Assembly: GCA_944326445.1 (NCBI GenBank)
Contig: CALVDZ010000002.1
Span: 62,001-126,000, forward strand
Length of the DNA stretch: 64,000 nucleotides
DNA from: an uncultured Helicobacter sp.
Lineage (GTDB): Bacteria; Campylobacterota; Campylobacteria; Campylobacterales; Helicobacteraceae
Direction: 5' to 3'
The notes under the pieces are model-generated. The model was not told where the DNA came from. It worked only from the letters and a program-made list of their open reading frames with translations, and did not search any database. Shown here piece after piece: positions 19,161-27,133 of the stretch; the stretch's first letter is position 1, and each line of letters opens with the position of its first letter. A program made the translations under genes and the position numbers.

Positions 19161-19640
19161 ACTCGCATTCTCACGAATATTTTCTAGATTCTTAGAATCT
19201 TGTGTATCGCAAAAGAAAAAGGGGTTTATCCCCTCCCCGCTCGCTAAAGCCCCGAAAAAGATAAAGCGCCGCGTTTTTGCTGCGGCTTGGCTTGCAACCC
19301 GTTGGCTCTTTTTCGGCAGCCACAAAGTATATCTTTTGGCGGGAGTGCCTCGCTGTTTCCTTGTCTAGTCAAAAATGCTAAAAATGCACTCCTGCATTTT
19401 CTTAACGCATTTTTCTAAAGAAACTTCGTTTTCTAAAGAAGCTTACGCTTTGCCACACACGACAAGGGCGAGTGTCGGTTGGTGCTATCGCACCTACACA
19501 TTTTATGTGATTTTTGTTCCGCAAAAATGACAGAATCTAAAGATTTAAAATCTTTAGATTCTGCTCGGCTCGTGCTTGCGCACGCACTATTTTTTTGTAT
19601 TTGGCAAAGCCCTGCTAGGATTTTTTAGCGTTGTGGATTC
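19150..19640 (-). repeat. repeat A, copy 3
   Basis: A full copy on the minus strand. It has the entry module near 19600-19635, an AGATTCT/AGAATCT hairpin (about 19531-19565), a GGTGC-gata-GCACC hairpin near 19480, and a GNAG-loop hairpin (loop 19389-19392). A G/C terminator-like stem lies at 19216-19233 and the TCGTGAGAATGCGA tail near 19170. Confidence 0.75.
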
Positions 19641-19699
19641 TGTGAGTTTTTTGGATTCTGAATCTGTTGGAATAGATTCCGTAAATGCCTTAGATTCTG

Positions 19700-19940
19700 A
19701 ATCTGCACGAGATTCCGCGCTTGGCTTGCCAGAAATTCTAGTATCTTGCGTAAGATTTGAGTGTTTTTCAAGGGGCGGCGCAGGGATTTTACTAGGCGTA
19801 AATGAGCAAGCCGCCCCGCTGAAATCACTCAAAGATTGCGTAAGAGACGAATTTCCTTTATCGCTAAAAGCTGAATGCCCACACAAGGAGCCATTTTCCC
19901 ACACATTACAAGCCCAATTTCTAAAATCACCCAAAAAGCC
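19700..19940 (-). repeat. mixed modules D and C next to repeat A copy 3
   Basis: On the minus strand this reads GGGAAAATGGCTCCTTG (the start of module C), then GGCATTCAGCTTTTAGCGAT (the start of module D), then GGCAAGCCAAGCGCGGAATC, which also occurs at 25.3, 28.5 and 59.3 kb. The modules occur in different combinations at different loci. No gene is supported. Confidence 0.55.
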
Positions 19941-20669
19941 CTACAAACCAAACTCCCTTGGCAGCGCGGAGATAATCTCATAGCCTAGCAGGCGGATTTT
20001 GTGCGCGTGGAGCAAAAGTCGCCGCGCCGACACGCCACCATAGAGGCTATCGCCGATGATTGGGTGGTGCAGGGAGCTTAGATGCACGCGGATTTGGTGC
20101 GTCCTGCCCGTGGGGATCACGACTTTTAGCAGCGTTTTTTTGCCCACTACGGATAGAGGCTCGATGTGTGTGATCGCCTCCTGCCCGTTTTTATCGATTT
20201 TAGAGCGCGCAAAGCCCCTTTTAATCGTGCTAATTGGCTTATTAATACTAAGAGATTCTGCGATGATCCCGCTCACAATCGCTTGATATTCCTTATACAC
20301 CTCGCGTTTTTTAAACGCCTCCTTGGCTTTTTTGCTAAACGCACTGCCCTCTTGTGTGAGCAAAATCACGCCGCTTGTCTCCCTATCGAGCCTATGGAGC
20401 AGCACCCAACCATCGTTTTGGTAATGCGATTGTAAGTCATAGGATTCTATAAACGCAGGCTTATCTATCGCTAGCAGATTCTCATCGGCAAAGAGCACTT
20501 GGGGCTTTTGTATCTCCATAAGGCTAAAGCTCGTATTTTGGGGCAGCTCGGTGCGCGCAAGCGTGAGCTTTTTGCCATTAGCTAGCACCAGCCCCTTATC
20601 GATGAGGGCTTTGGCTTGACTATGAGAGAGGTTTTTTTGCGCGGCTAGGAGCTTATAGGCTTTTTGCAT
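19941..20669 (-). CDS. RluA-family pseudouridine synthase
   Basis: A 242-residue RNA pseudouridine synthase. An S4-like N-terminal part (SHSQAKALIDKGLVLANGK) is followed by the catalytic domain with LHRLDRETSGVILL, in which the Asp is the nucleophile. PTGRTHQIRVHLSSLHHPIIGD follows at lower identity to RluA/RluD. Target (23S rRNA or tRNA) cannot be decided. It is transcribed in the same direction as the lgt operon, from which 1.8 kb of repeats now separate it. Confidence 0.9.
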   Translation of the reverse strand: MQKAYKLLAAQKNLSHSQAKALIDKGLVLANGKKLTLARTELPQNTSFSLMEIQKPQVLFADENLLAIDKPAFIESYDLQSHYQNDGWVLLHRLDRETSGVILLTQEGSAFSKKAKEAFKKREVYKEYQAIVSGIIAESLSINKPISTIKRGFARSKIDKNGQEAITHIEPLSVVGKKTLLKVVIPTGRTHQIRVHLSSLHHPIIGDSLYGGVSARRLLLHAHKIRLLGYEIISALPREFGL

Positions 20670-20703
20670 AGAATCTAGCTCTGCGTATCCACACTCTCAA
20701 AAC

Positions 20704-22911
20704 TTACGCGCGTATCTTGGCTAAAATCGCATTGAAAGTCGCGCTAGGGCACATCACCGCCGCTGCTTTGGCGTCATCAAACTTATAATACCCGCCCAAA
20801 TCCACGCGCACGCCTTGAGCGTCGATAAATTCTTGATGGATTTTGGATTCATTTTGGCTCATCTCTTGGGCGATAGGAGCAAAAAACGCGCCCAAATCCG
20901 CGTCCTTGCTCTGCGCGCCAAGGGCTTGGGCAAAATACAGCGCGAGATAGAAGTGGCTTGTGCGGTTGTCGTCCTCTTTGACTTTGCGTGAGGGAGCTTT
21001 GTTGCTATCAAGCCATTTGGCAATCGCCTCATCGAGGCAATCCGCGAGAATCTGCGCCCTTGCATTGCCACTCTTTTGCGCAAAAAACTCGAGGCTAGCC
21101 TGCAGCGCCAAAAACTCGCCCAAGCTATCCCAGCGCAAGTGGTTCTCCTCCACAAGTTGGCTCACTTGCTTTGGCGCGCTTCCACCCGCACCGGTTTCAA
21201 ACATCGCGCCACCTTTGAGCATAGGCACGACTGAGAGCATTTTGGCACTTGTGCCAAGCTCCAAAATCGGGAATAAATCCGTGAGATAATCGCGCAACAC
21301 ATTGCCCGTGATAGAGATCGCATCTTTGCCAGCGCGGATAAGCTCGAGGCTCTTTAGGCACGCCTCTTTGGGCGCTAGGATTTCTATATCTTTGCCACAC
21401 TCTTGCAGGCGCGCTCTTATGAGGTTTATCATTATCTTATTGCTTGGGCGTTTCTCATCGAGCCAAAAAATCGCCTTAGATCCGGTAATCTCCGCTCTCT
21501 GTATGCCCAGATCGATCCAATTTAGCACCGCATCGTATTTGACTTGATTGGCGCGATAAATGTCATTGGTGCGCACTTTGTGCTCCAAAAGCACAGAGTT
21601 ATTGCGCTCATCAACCACCCTAAACACCCCATTGCTAGGCGCGATAAAAGTCTTATCGTGCGAGCCGTATTCCTGCGCCTTTTTTGCCATCAGCCCGACA
21701 TTAGAGACGCTCCCTAGCACGCTTGGATCGAGCGTGCCGTTTTTGTGCAAATCCTCTATAACCGCCTCATAAATCGTAGCATAGGTTCTATCCGGGATAC
21801 ACGCGTTGGTATCGCGCTCCTTGCCCTCTTTGTCCCAAAGCCTCGCGCCATTTTTGAGCATAGCAGGCATCGAGGCATCGACGATCACATCGCTAGGTAT
21901 ATGGAGATTGGTAATGCCTTTTTGTGAATCCACCATCGATATGGGTGCGCGCGTAGCGAGAATCTCATGGTATTTTTGCAAAATCGCCTCTTTTTTGCTA
22001 CAAGATTCTATCTTACTAAGGAGCTCGGAGAGCCCGTTGTTTGGATTAACTCCTAAGCTTTGGAGCTCCTCGCCAAACTCGGCAAATAAATCCTTAAAAT
22101 ACACCTTAAGCGCGTGCCCAAAAATCACAGGATCGCTGACTTTCATCATCGTGGCTTTGAGGTGGAGGGAGAAGAGAATATCCTCTTTTTTCGCATAATT
22201 AATCTGCTCTTCATAGAATCTCTCTAGTGCCTCCACATCCATAAAAGTCGCGTCCAAAATCTCATTTTGCTCGAGCTTAATGCCACTTTTTAGCACCTGC
22301 ATTTTGCCATTTTCATCGATAAACTCGATTTTGGCACTCGTGGGCTCGGTGATGAGCACAGCCTGCTCATTGGCAAAAAAATCGCCCTCACTCATATACG
22401 CGACACGACTCTTGCTATTTTTGTCAAATGACACGACTTTATAAGGGTTTTTCTTAGCATATTCTTTCACGGCTTTGGTGCAGCGCCTATCGGAGTTTCC
22501 TTGACGCAGCACGGGATTGACTGCTGATCCGAGTACCTTTTGGTAAGCCTGCTTGATGGCTTGCTCCTCTTGTGTCTTTGGCTCATCGGGGAAATTTGGC
22601 ACATTATAGCCCTTGTCTTGGAGCTCTTTTATCGTGGCTTTGAGCTGGGGGATTGAGGCGGAGATATTGGGGGTTTTGATGAGATTTGCCTCGGGCTCAT
22701 TGACGAGCTCACCAAGCAACGCAAGCGCATCAGGCACGCGCTGCTCTGGTTTGAGAGATTGTGGGAATTGCGCAAGCACACGCGCGGAGAGTGAAATGTC
22801 TGAAGTCTCTATCTCTATGCCTGCCTTGCTCAAAAACGCCTTGACAATAGGCAAAAAAGAATATGTCGCCAACGCTGGGGATTCGTCTGTGAGTGTGTAT
22901 GTGATTTTCAT
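20704..22911 (-). CDS. icd: monomeric NADP-dependent isocitrate dehydrogenase
   Basis: A 735-residue protein of the monomeric Icd family (IDH-II), which oxidises isocitrate to 2-oxoglutarate in the TCA cycle. Family hallmarks include the start KITYTLTDESPALATYSFLP, the segment NSDRRCTKAVKEYAKKNP, and AGGSAPKQVSQLVEENHLRWDSLGE. I take ATG at 22911 with AAGGAAG upstream; a longer frame begins at 22965 without support. H. pylori uses the unrelated homodimeric Icd of about 425 residues, while Campylobacter jejuni has the monomeric type. This locus therefore resembles the latter. Confidence 0.95.
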   Translation of the reverse strand: MKITYTLTDESPALATYSFLPIVKAFLSKAGIEIETSDISLSARVLAQFPQSLKPEQRVPDALALLGELVNEPEANLIKTPNISASIPQLKATIKELQDKGYNVPNFPDEPKTQEEQAIKQAYQKVLGSAVNPVLRQGNSDRRCTKAVKEYAKKNPYKVVSFDKNSKSRVAYMSEGDFFANEQAVLITEPTSAKIEFIDENGKMQVLKSGIKLEQNEILDATFMDVEALERFYEEQINYAKKEDILFSLHLKATMMKVSDPVIFGHALKVYFKDLFAEFGEELQSLGVNPNNGLSELLSKIESCSKKEAILQKYHEILATRAPISMVDSQKGITNLHIPSDVIVDASMPAMLKNGARLWDKEGKERDTNACIPDRTYATIYEAVIEDLHKNGTLDPSVLGSVSNVGLMAKKAQEYGSHDKTFIAPSNGVFRVVDERNNSVLLEHKVRTNDIYRANQVKYDAVLNWIDLGIQRAEITGSKAIFWLDEKRPSNKIMINLIRARLQECGKDIEILAPKEACLKSLELIRAGKDAISITGNVLRDYLTDLFPILELGTSAKMLSVVPMLKGGAMFETGAGGSAPKQVSQLVEENHLRWDSLGEFLALQASLEFFAQKSGNARAQILADCLDEAIAKWLDSNKAPSRKVKEDDNRTSHFYLALYFAQALGAQSKDADLGAFFAPIAQEMSQNESKIHQEFIDAQGVRVDLGGYYKFDDAKAAAVMCPSATFNAILAKIRA

Positions 22912-23191
22912 CCTAATCTTCCTTTGTGATAAATTTAAGTCTGCCAAGCCCTTAGAGTATAACAAAATCTCGCCTAATGCTTATACAGATTCATAAGATT
23001 TTTGCCCCAAAGCGTTGTGGGTGTTACTTTTGGGCAATCGCTTTTTGTGTTTGGAAGCGGCAATACCCCAAAAGGCAAATAAGCCTTGCGGGGCACACAG
23101 AATCTATAGAGCACAGATTCTGTGTGATACTAAAATCCACAAAACCACTCACACACCACAATCCCACTTATCACAAATCCCCTAAAGCCCC

Positions 23192-24283
23192 CTACTCCAA
23201 AGTCCCCATATCTATCACATAGCGGAATCTTGCCCGCCCACTCGTGAGATTCTCATAAGCCTCATTGATTTGGCTTGCGCTGATGATCTCCGTCTCGGGA
23301 TAGATTTTATGCTTCAAAGAAAAATCTAGCATTTCTTGGGTTTCTTTCATACCGCCGATGAGTGAGCCATAGACTTTTTTATGCGCATTAAAGATAAGCC
23401 CCGCTGCCCCGATTTTGGGCTCAACCTCTGTGGGTGGTAGCCCGACTATGCCCATTTCCCCACCTAGCTTTAGAAGCTTTAAGTAATCCGCTATGTTATA
23501 AGGCGTGGGAATCGTGGAGATGATGAGGTCAAATCGCTCTCTCACTACCTTAGAATCTGTGCTATCATAGAGCTTTTTTGCCCCCATTGTTAGCGCGTCT
23601 TGCTCTTTTTTCTTATTGCGCGCAAAGACATAGACTTCCGCGCCCATTTGCACGGCGTATTTTACCGCCATCATACCTAGCCCCCCAAAGCCCGCCACAG
23701 CGATCTTATCTCCCGGCTTTACTTGGCTAAATTTTAGCGGCGCATAGGTGGTAATCCCCGCACAAAGCAAGGGCGCGACTTTCTCTAGTGGCGCATCTTT
23801 TGGCACAGTAACGGCGAAGTTTTCACTCACCACGATATTGTTAGAATACCCGCCAAAAGTAGGTTCATTATTGTGAAAATAATCATAGCAGTCATAAGTC
23901 GCCACCATTCCGCGTTCGCAATACTGCTCATTGCTCGCCTTGCACGCCTCACACTCTCCGCAACTATTTACCATACAGCCCACACCCGCATAATCGCCGA
24001 TTTTGAACTTGCTTACCTTGCTCCCTACTGCCACGACTTTGCCCGCTATCTCGTGTCCGGGCACCATAGGGTAGATTCCCTCCTTCCACTCACTGCGCGC
24101 AGAATGGATATCACTATGGCAAATCCCCGCATACAAAATCTCGATTAAAATATCCTTCTCGCCCAACGCGTGGCGGGAAAACTCATAAGGCTTAAAGGTA
24201 TCACTTTTATGACTTACCGCATAGCCTTTGGCGCTAATGCGCTTGCCTTCTTTTGCCTCACTCAAATTAGAATCTAATAGCAT
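23192..24283 (-). CDS. zinc-dependent NADP alcohol dehydrogenase (YahK/cinnamyl type)
   Basis: A 363-residue medium-chain dehydrogenase. Catalytic zinc ligands sit in YAGICHSDIHSARSEW (Cys) and PMVPGHEIAGKV (His/Glu). The structural zinc cysteines lie in NSCGECEACKASNEQYCE, and the nucleotide-binding GFGGLGMMAVKYA follows. The GGLG-type motif and general pattern fit the NADP-preferring cinnamyl-alcohol-dehydrogenase-like group, which H. pylori also has. A strong AAGGAG site precedes the ATG. It likely reduces aldehydes to alcohols, but the substrate is not predictable. Confidence 0.9.
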   Translation of the reverse strand: MLLDSNLSEAKEGKRISAKGYAVSHKSDTFKPYEFSRHALGEKDILIEILYAGICHSDIHSARSEWKEGIYPMVPGHEIAGKVVAVGSKVSKFKIGDYAGVGCMVNSCGECEACKASNEQYCERGMVATYDCYDYFHNNEPTFGGYSNNIVVSENFAVTVPKDAPLEKVAPLLCAGITTYAPLKFSQVKPGDKIAVAGFGGLGMMAVKYAVQMGAEVYVFARNKKKEQDALTMGAKKLYDSTDSKVVRERFDLIISTIPTPYNIADYLKLLKLGGEMGIVGLPPTEVEPKIGAAGLIFNAHKKVYGSLIGGMKETQEMLDFSLKHKIYPETEIISASQINEAYENLTSGRARFRYVIDMGTLE

Positions 24284-24359
24284 ATTGCCTCCTTAAAAAA
24301 TAAAATGACAACGCAATTATAAAAGATGAGAGCTACTCTAAGTCAAGGGGATTTGTGTA

Positions 24360-24800
24360 TTTTGGATTCTTAAATCACAGAATCTATGTGGCTAGATTCT
24401 GTGAGTGCCTTAGTTTCCATAAATTCTTTGGGGCTTAGATTCTGTCTTTGCGCGTTTTTTCAGAATCTAAGCAATTTACACAATCCACAACGCCAAAATC
24501 CCAACAAGGCTTTGCCAAATATCAATAATAGTGCGGTGCGCAAGCACGAGGCCTAAGCAGAATCTAAAGATTCTGAATCCATTTTTAGATTCTGTCTGCA
24601 TTGTAGATTCTGCAGATTCTTTGATTGTTAGATTCTGTGTTTGTTCTTGTTCAGAATCTCTTGGGCTAGATTCTGTAAATGCCTTAGATTCTGAATCTGC
24701 TTTAGATTCTGCGCTTGCTTCAGAATCTGTTGGACTGGATTCTATGCTTGCCTTTGAATCCGCACTAGATTCTATAGGTTCTAAGTTTCTTAGAGTCGTG
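24360..24800. repeat. AGATTCTA motif array with a partial repeat A
   Basis: Motif array with a truncated entry module (minus strand, about 24475-24560: AAGGCTTTGCC, GTGC-gcaa-GCAC). It is the left flank of copy 4. No gene is seen. Confidence 0.7.
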
Positions 24801-25200
24801 TTCTCACGGATATTTTCTAGATTCTGTGTATTGCTTTGTTTTTTCGCAAAAAGGGGTATTCCCCTCTCCCCGCTCTCCCCAGCCCCGAAAAAGTCTCCAC
24901 TGTTTTTGCTGCGCTTTGCTTGCAAGCCTTCGGCACGGCAAACGGGGAGAGTGCCTCGCTCTTTCCGCTTCTAGTGCAATCGTTGCGGAGGCACTCCTGC
25001 CTCCTTTTTCCAACGATTGCACACCACGAAGCGGGCGAGGGGTGGTATGCGCTGCCGCGCTACACATTTTATGTGATTTTTGCTGTGCAAAAATGGCAGA
25101 ATCTAAAGATTCTAAATCTTTAGATTCTGCTCGGCTTGCGCTATCGCGCACATTATTGATATTTGGCAAAGCCTTGATAAGGGTTTTTGAAGTGGTGGAT
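24785..25200 (-). repeat. repeat A, copy 4 (most diverged stems)
   Basis: A full copy on the minus strand. The GNAG hairpin (24975-25022) here has the stem GCAATCGTTG/CAACGATTGC enclosing GGAGGCA-ggag-TGCCTCC, a different sequence from copies 1 and 5 but the same fold. The CCAC...GTGG stem near 25021-25046 replaces CGAC...GTCG of other copies. The terminator-like stem is at 24848-24864. Confidence 0.75.
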
Positions 25201-25334
25201 TGTGTGAGTTGTTTAGATTCTGAATCTAGTGAGTTGGTTTCTAAAATTTTGCTTTTGTGAATCTTTAGAATCTATGGAGTTAGATTCTGAATTTACTCTA
25301 CATTCCGCGCTTGGCTTGCCCTCTTGGCGCGGTG

Positions 25335-25520
25335 TGGATTGCGTGGGGTTGCTACTGCAAACAACAAAACAAAGTTTCTTTAGAAAATTAGTCATTGCGG
25401 TGGTGCTTGTGGAGTTTTTGGCGGGTGCGGGGGTAGGAGTTACCTCATAGGTAATGACTGCCCCCAAACCTGCCAAATCTCTGCAATGATTACCCAAGGA
25501 GCCATTTTCCCTCCCCACAC
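25335..25520. repeat. module C, copy 1
   Basis: A stretch with close similarity to 30285-30440: TTAGTCATTG.GGTGGTGCTT, GGGGGTAGGAGTTACCT, GGTAATGACT.CCCCC, and TACCCAAGGAGCC.TTTTCCC. It contains the palindrome AGGTAACTCCTACC over GGTAATGACT. It lies immediately upstream of the thiC promoter. Function is unknown. Confidence 0.6.
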
Positions 25521-25537
25521 ATTTACTTAAGAAAAGC

Positions 25538-25543
25538 TATAAT
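25538..25543 (+). promoter_or_regulatory. -10 box of the thiC promoter
   Basis: A perfect TATAAT about 20 bases before the TPP riboswitch begins, so that the transcript would start just ahead of the aptamer. Confidence 0.6.
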
Positions 25544-25561
25544 GCACCCTCACAATAAATG

Positions 25562-25642
25562 ACGGGAGCTTGTGAGACAGGCTGAGAGTAAGCTAGAGCT
25601 TAGACCGAACCGGACCTAGATAATGCTAGCGGCGGGAATGTT
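25562..25642 (+). promoter_or_regulatory. TPP riboswitch (THI element)
   Basis: The thiamine pyrophosphate aptamer is recognisable by its conserved blocks in order: GGGAGC, GGCTGAGAGTA, GACC, then ACCTAGATAATGCTAGC and GGGAATG. It precedes thiC by 70 bases, the classic target. Binding of TPP would reduce thiC expression. The expression platform is not obvious; the ribosome site AAGGATTAG is close to the ATG, and no strong terminator is seen. Confidence 0.93.
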
Positions 25643-25711
25643 TATCCACCTTATCTACTTTCCTTCTTACCATAGCCCTGCGTTTATCATCACAACCACA
25701 AGGATTAGACT

Positions 25712-27004
25712 ATGAAAACACAAATGGCGTATGCAAAAGAGGGCGTTTTTACCACACAAATGCAGGCTGTCGCGCAAAAAGAGGGCGTGAGCGAGGAGTT
25801 TTTGCTAAGCTCCATCGCAAAGGGCACCATCATCATCCCTGCTAATATCAACCACACAAGCCTCGATCCCCACGGCATAGGCGCGGGACTACGGACAAAG
25901 GTAAATGTCAATCTGGGCGTGTCTAATGACTGCATAGACTACACTGAAGAGATGCAAAAGGTCACGCTCTCCCACGACTTTGGGATAGAATCCATAATGG
26001 ATCTTAGCAATTATGGCAAGACAAGCCACTTCCGCGATGAGCTTATCAAGGTTTCTAAAGCGATGATAGGCACGGTGCCCGTGTATGACGCCGTGGGATT
26101 TTTGGAAAAAGATTTAAAAGACATTAGTGCCAAGGACTTCATCGATGTGGTGTATCATCACGCCAAAAGCGGCGTGGATTTTATGACAATCCACGCGGGG
26201 ATAAACTCGCGCGCGGCGTTTATGTTTGAGCAATCCCACAGGATCACCAATATCGTCTCGCGCGGGGGCAGCGTGCTCTATGCGTGGATGAAGATGAAGC
26301 AAGCCGAAAATCCCTTTTATGAATACTTTGACGATTTGCTCGAGATTTGCGCGCGCTATGATGTTACGCTCTCTCTAGGCGACGCCCTGCGCCCGGGCTC
26401 TACGCACGATGCGAGCGATACCGCCCAGCTCGGCGAGCTCCTAGAGCTCTCACTCCTTACCCAAAGGGCGTGGCAAGCCAATGTGCAGGTAATGATCGAG
26501 GGACCCGGGCATATGGCAATAGATGAGATAGAATCCAATGTCAAGCTCCAAAAGCGTGTGTGCAAGGGCGCGCCCTTTTATGTGCTAGGACCGCTCGTTA
26601 CAGATATCGGCGCGGGGTATGATCATATCAGCGGTGCCATAGGTGGCGCAGTCGCGGCGGCAGCGGGGGCAGATATGCTCTGCTATGTTACGCCCGCGGA
26701 GCATTTGCGCCTGCCCAACCTAAACGATGTGCGCGATGGTATCGTCGCGACAAAAATCGCCGCGCACGCCGGAGATATCGCCAAACTCCCCAAAGAGCGC
26801 GAGATAGATGATAAGATGAGCGAGGCGCGCCAAGAGATCAATTGGGGCAAGATGTTTGGCTATGCCATCGATGGCAAAAAGGCGCGCGCGATGTTTAATG
26901 AGCGCAAGCCCGAAGAGCTCAACTCCTGCTCGATGTGTGGCAAAATGTGCGCGATGAACACGATGAACACAATCCTAAAAGGCGAGGAAGTGAGCTTGAG
27001 CTAG
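25712..27004 (+). CDS. thiC: phosphomethylpyrimidine synthase ThiC
   Basis: ThiC (430 residues) is the radical-SAM enzyme that converts aminoimidazole ribotide to HMP phosphate in thiamine synthesis. Visible family segments are IIPANINHTSLDPHGIG, SLGDALRPGSTHDASD, MIEGPGHMAIDEIE and DIGAGYDHISGAIGGAVAAA. The C-terminal cluster motif is CSMCGKMCAM, a CX2CX3C spacing, where the E. coli-type enzyme has CX2CX4C; the short overall length agrees with the compact ThiC group. It is controlled by the TPP riboswitch upstream. Confidence 0.96.
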   Translation: MKTQMAYAKEGVFTTQMQAVAQKEGVSEEFLLSSIAKGTIIIPANINHTSLDPHGIGAGLRTKVNVNLGVSNDCIDYTEEMQKVTLSHDFGIESIMDLSNYGKTSHFRDELIKVSKAMIGTVPVYDAVGFLEKDLKDISAKDFIDVVYHHAKSGVDFMTIHAGINSRAAFMFEQSHRITNIVSRGGSVLYAWMKMKQAENPFYEYFDDLLEICARYDVTLSLGDALRPGSTHDASDTAQLGELLELSLLTQRAWQANVQVMIEGPGHMAIDEIESNVKLQKRVCKGAPFYVLGPLVTDIGAGYDHISGAIGGAVAAAAGADMLCYVTPAEHLRLPNLNDVRDGIVATKIAAHAGDIAKLPKEREIDDKMSEARQEINWGKMFGYAIDGKKARAMFNERKPEELNSCSMCGKMCAMNTMNTILKGEEVSLS

Positions 27005-27133
27005 GGCGAGATTCACAGGGCTTAGATTCAGTGCGCGGGCGTGAATATGGGCGTTGTCTCAAAAGGGAGCAAAAAGCGCGCAAATTTGTGCTACAATTTC
27101 GCCCTTTACAAACCCAAATCCCAAAGGACACCT

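Noticed and set aside
22966..23191. Small gene between icd and the alcohol dehydrogenase
   Set aside because: The open frame has no ribosome site or recognisable sequence and contains AGATTCT motifs.
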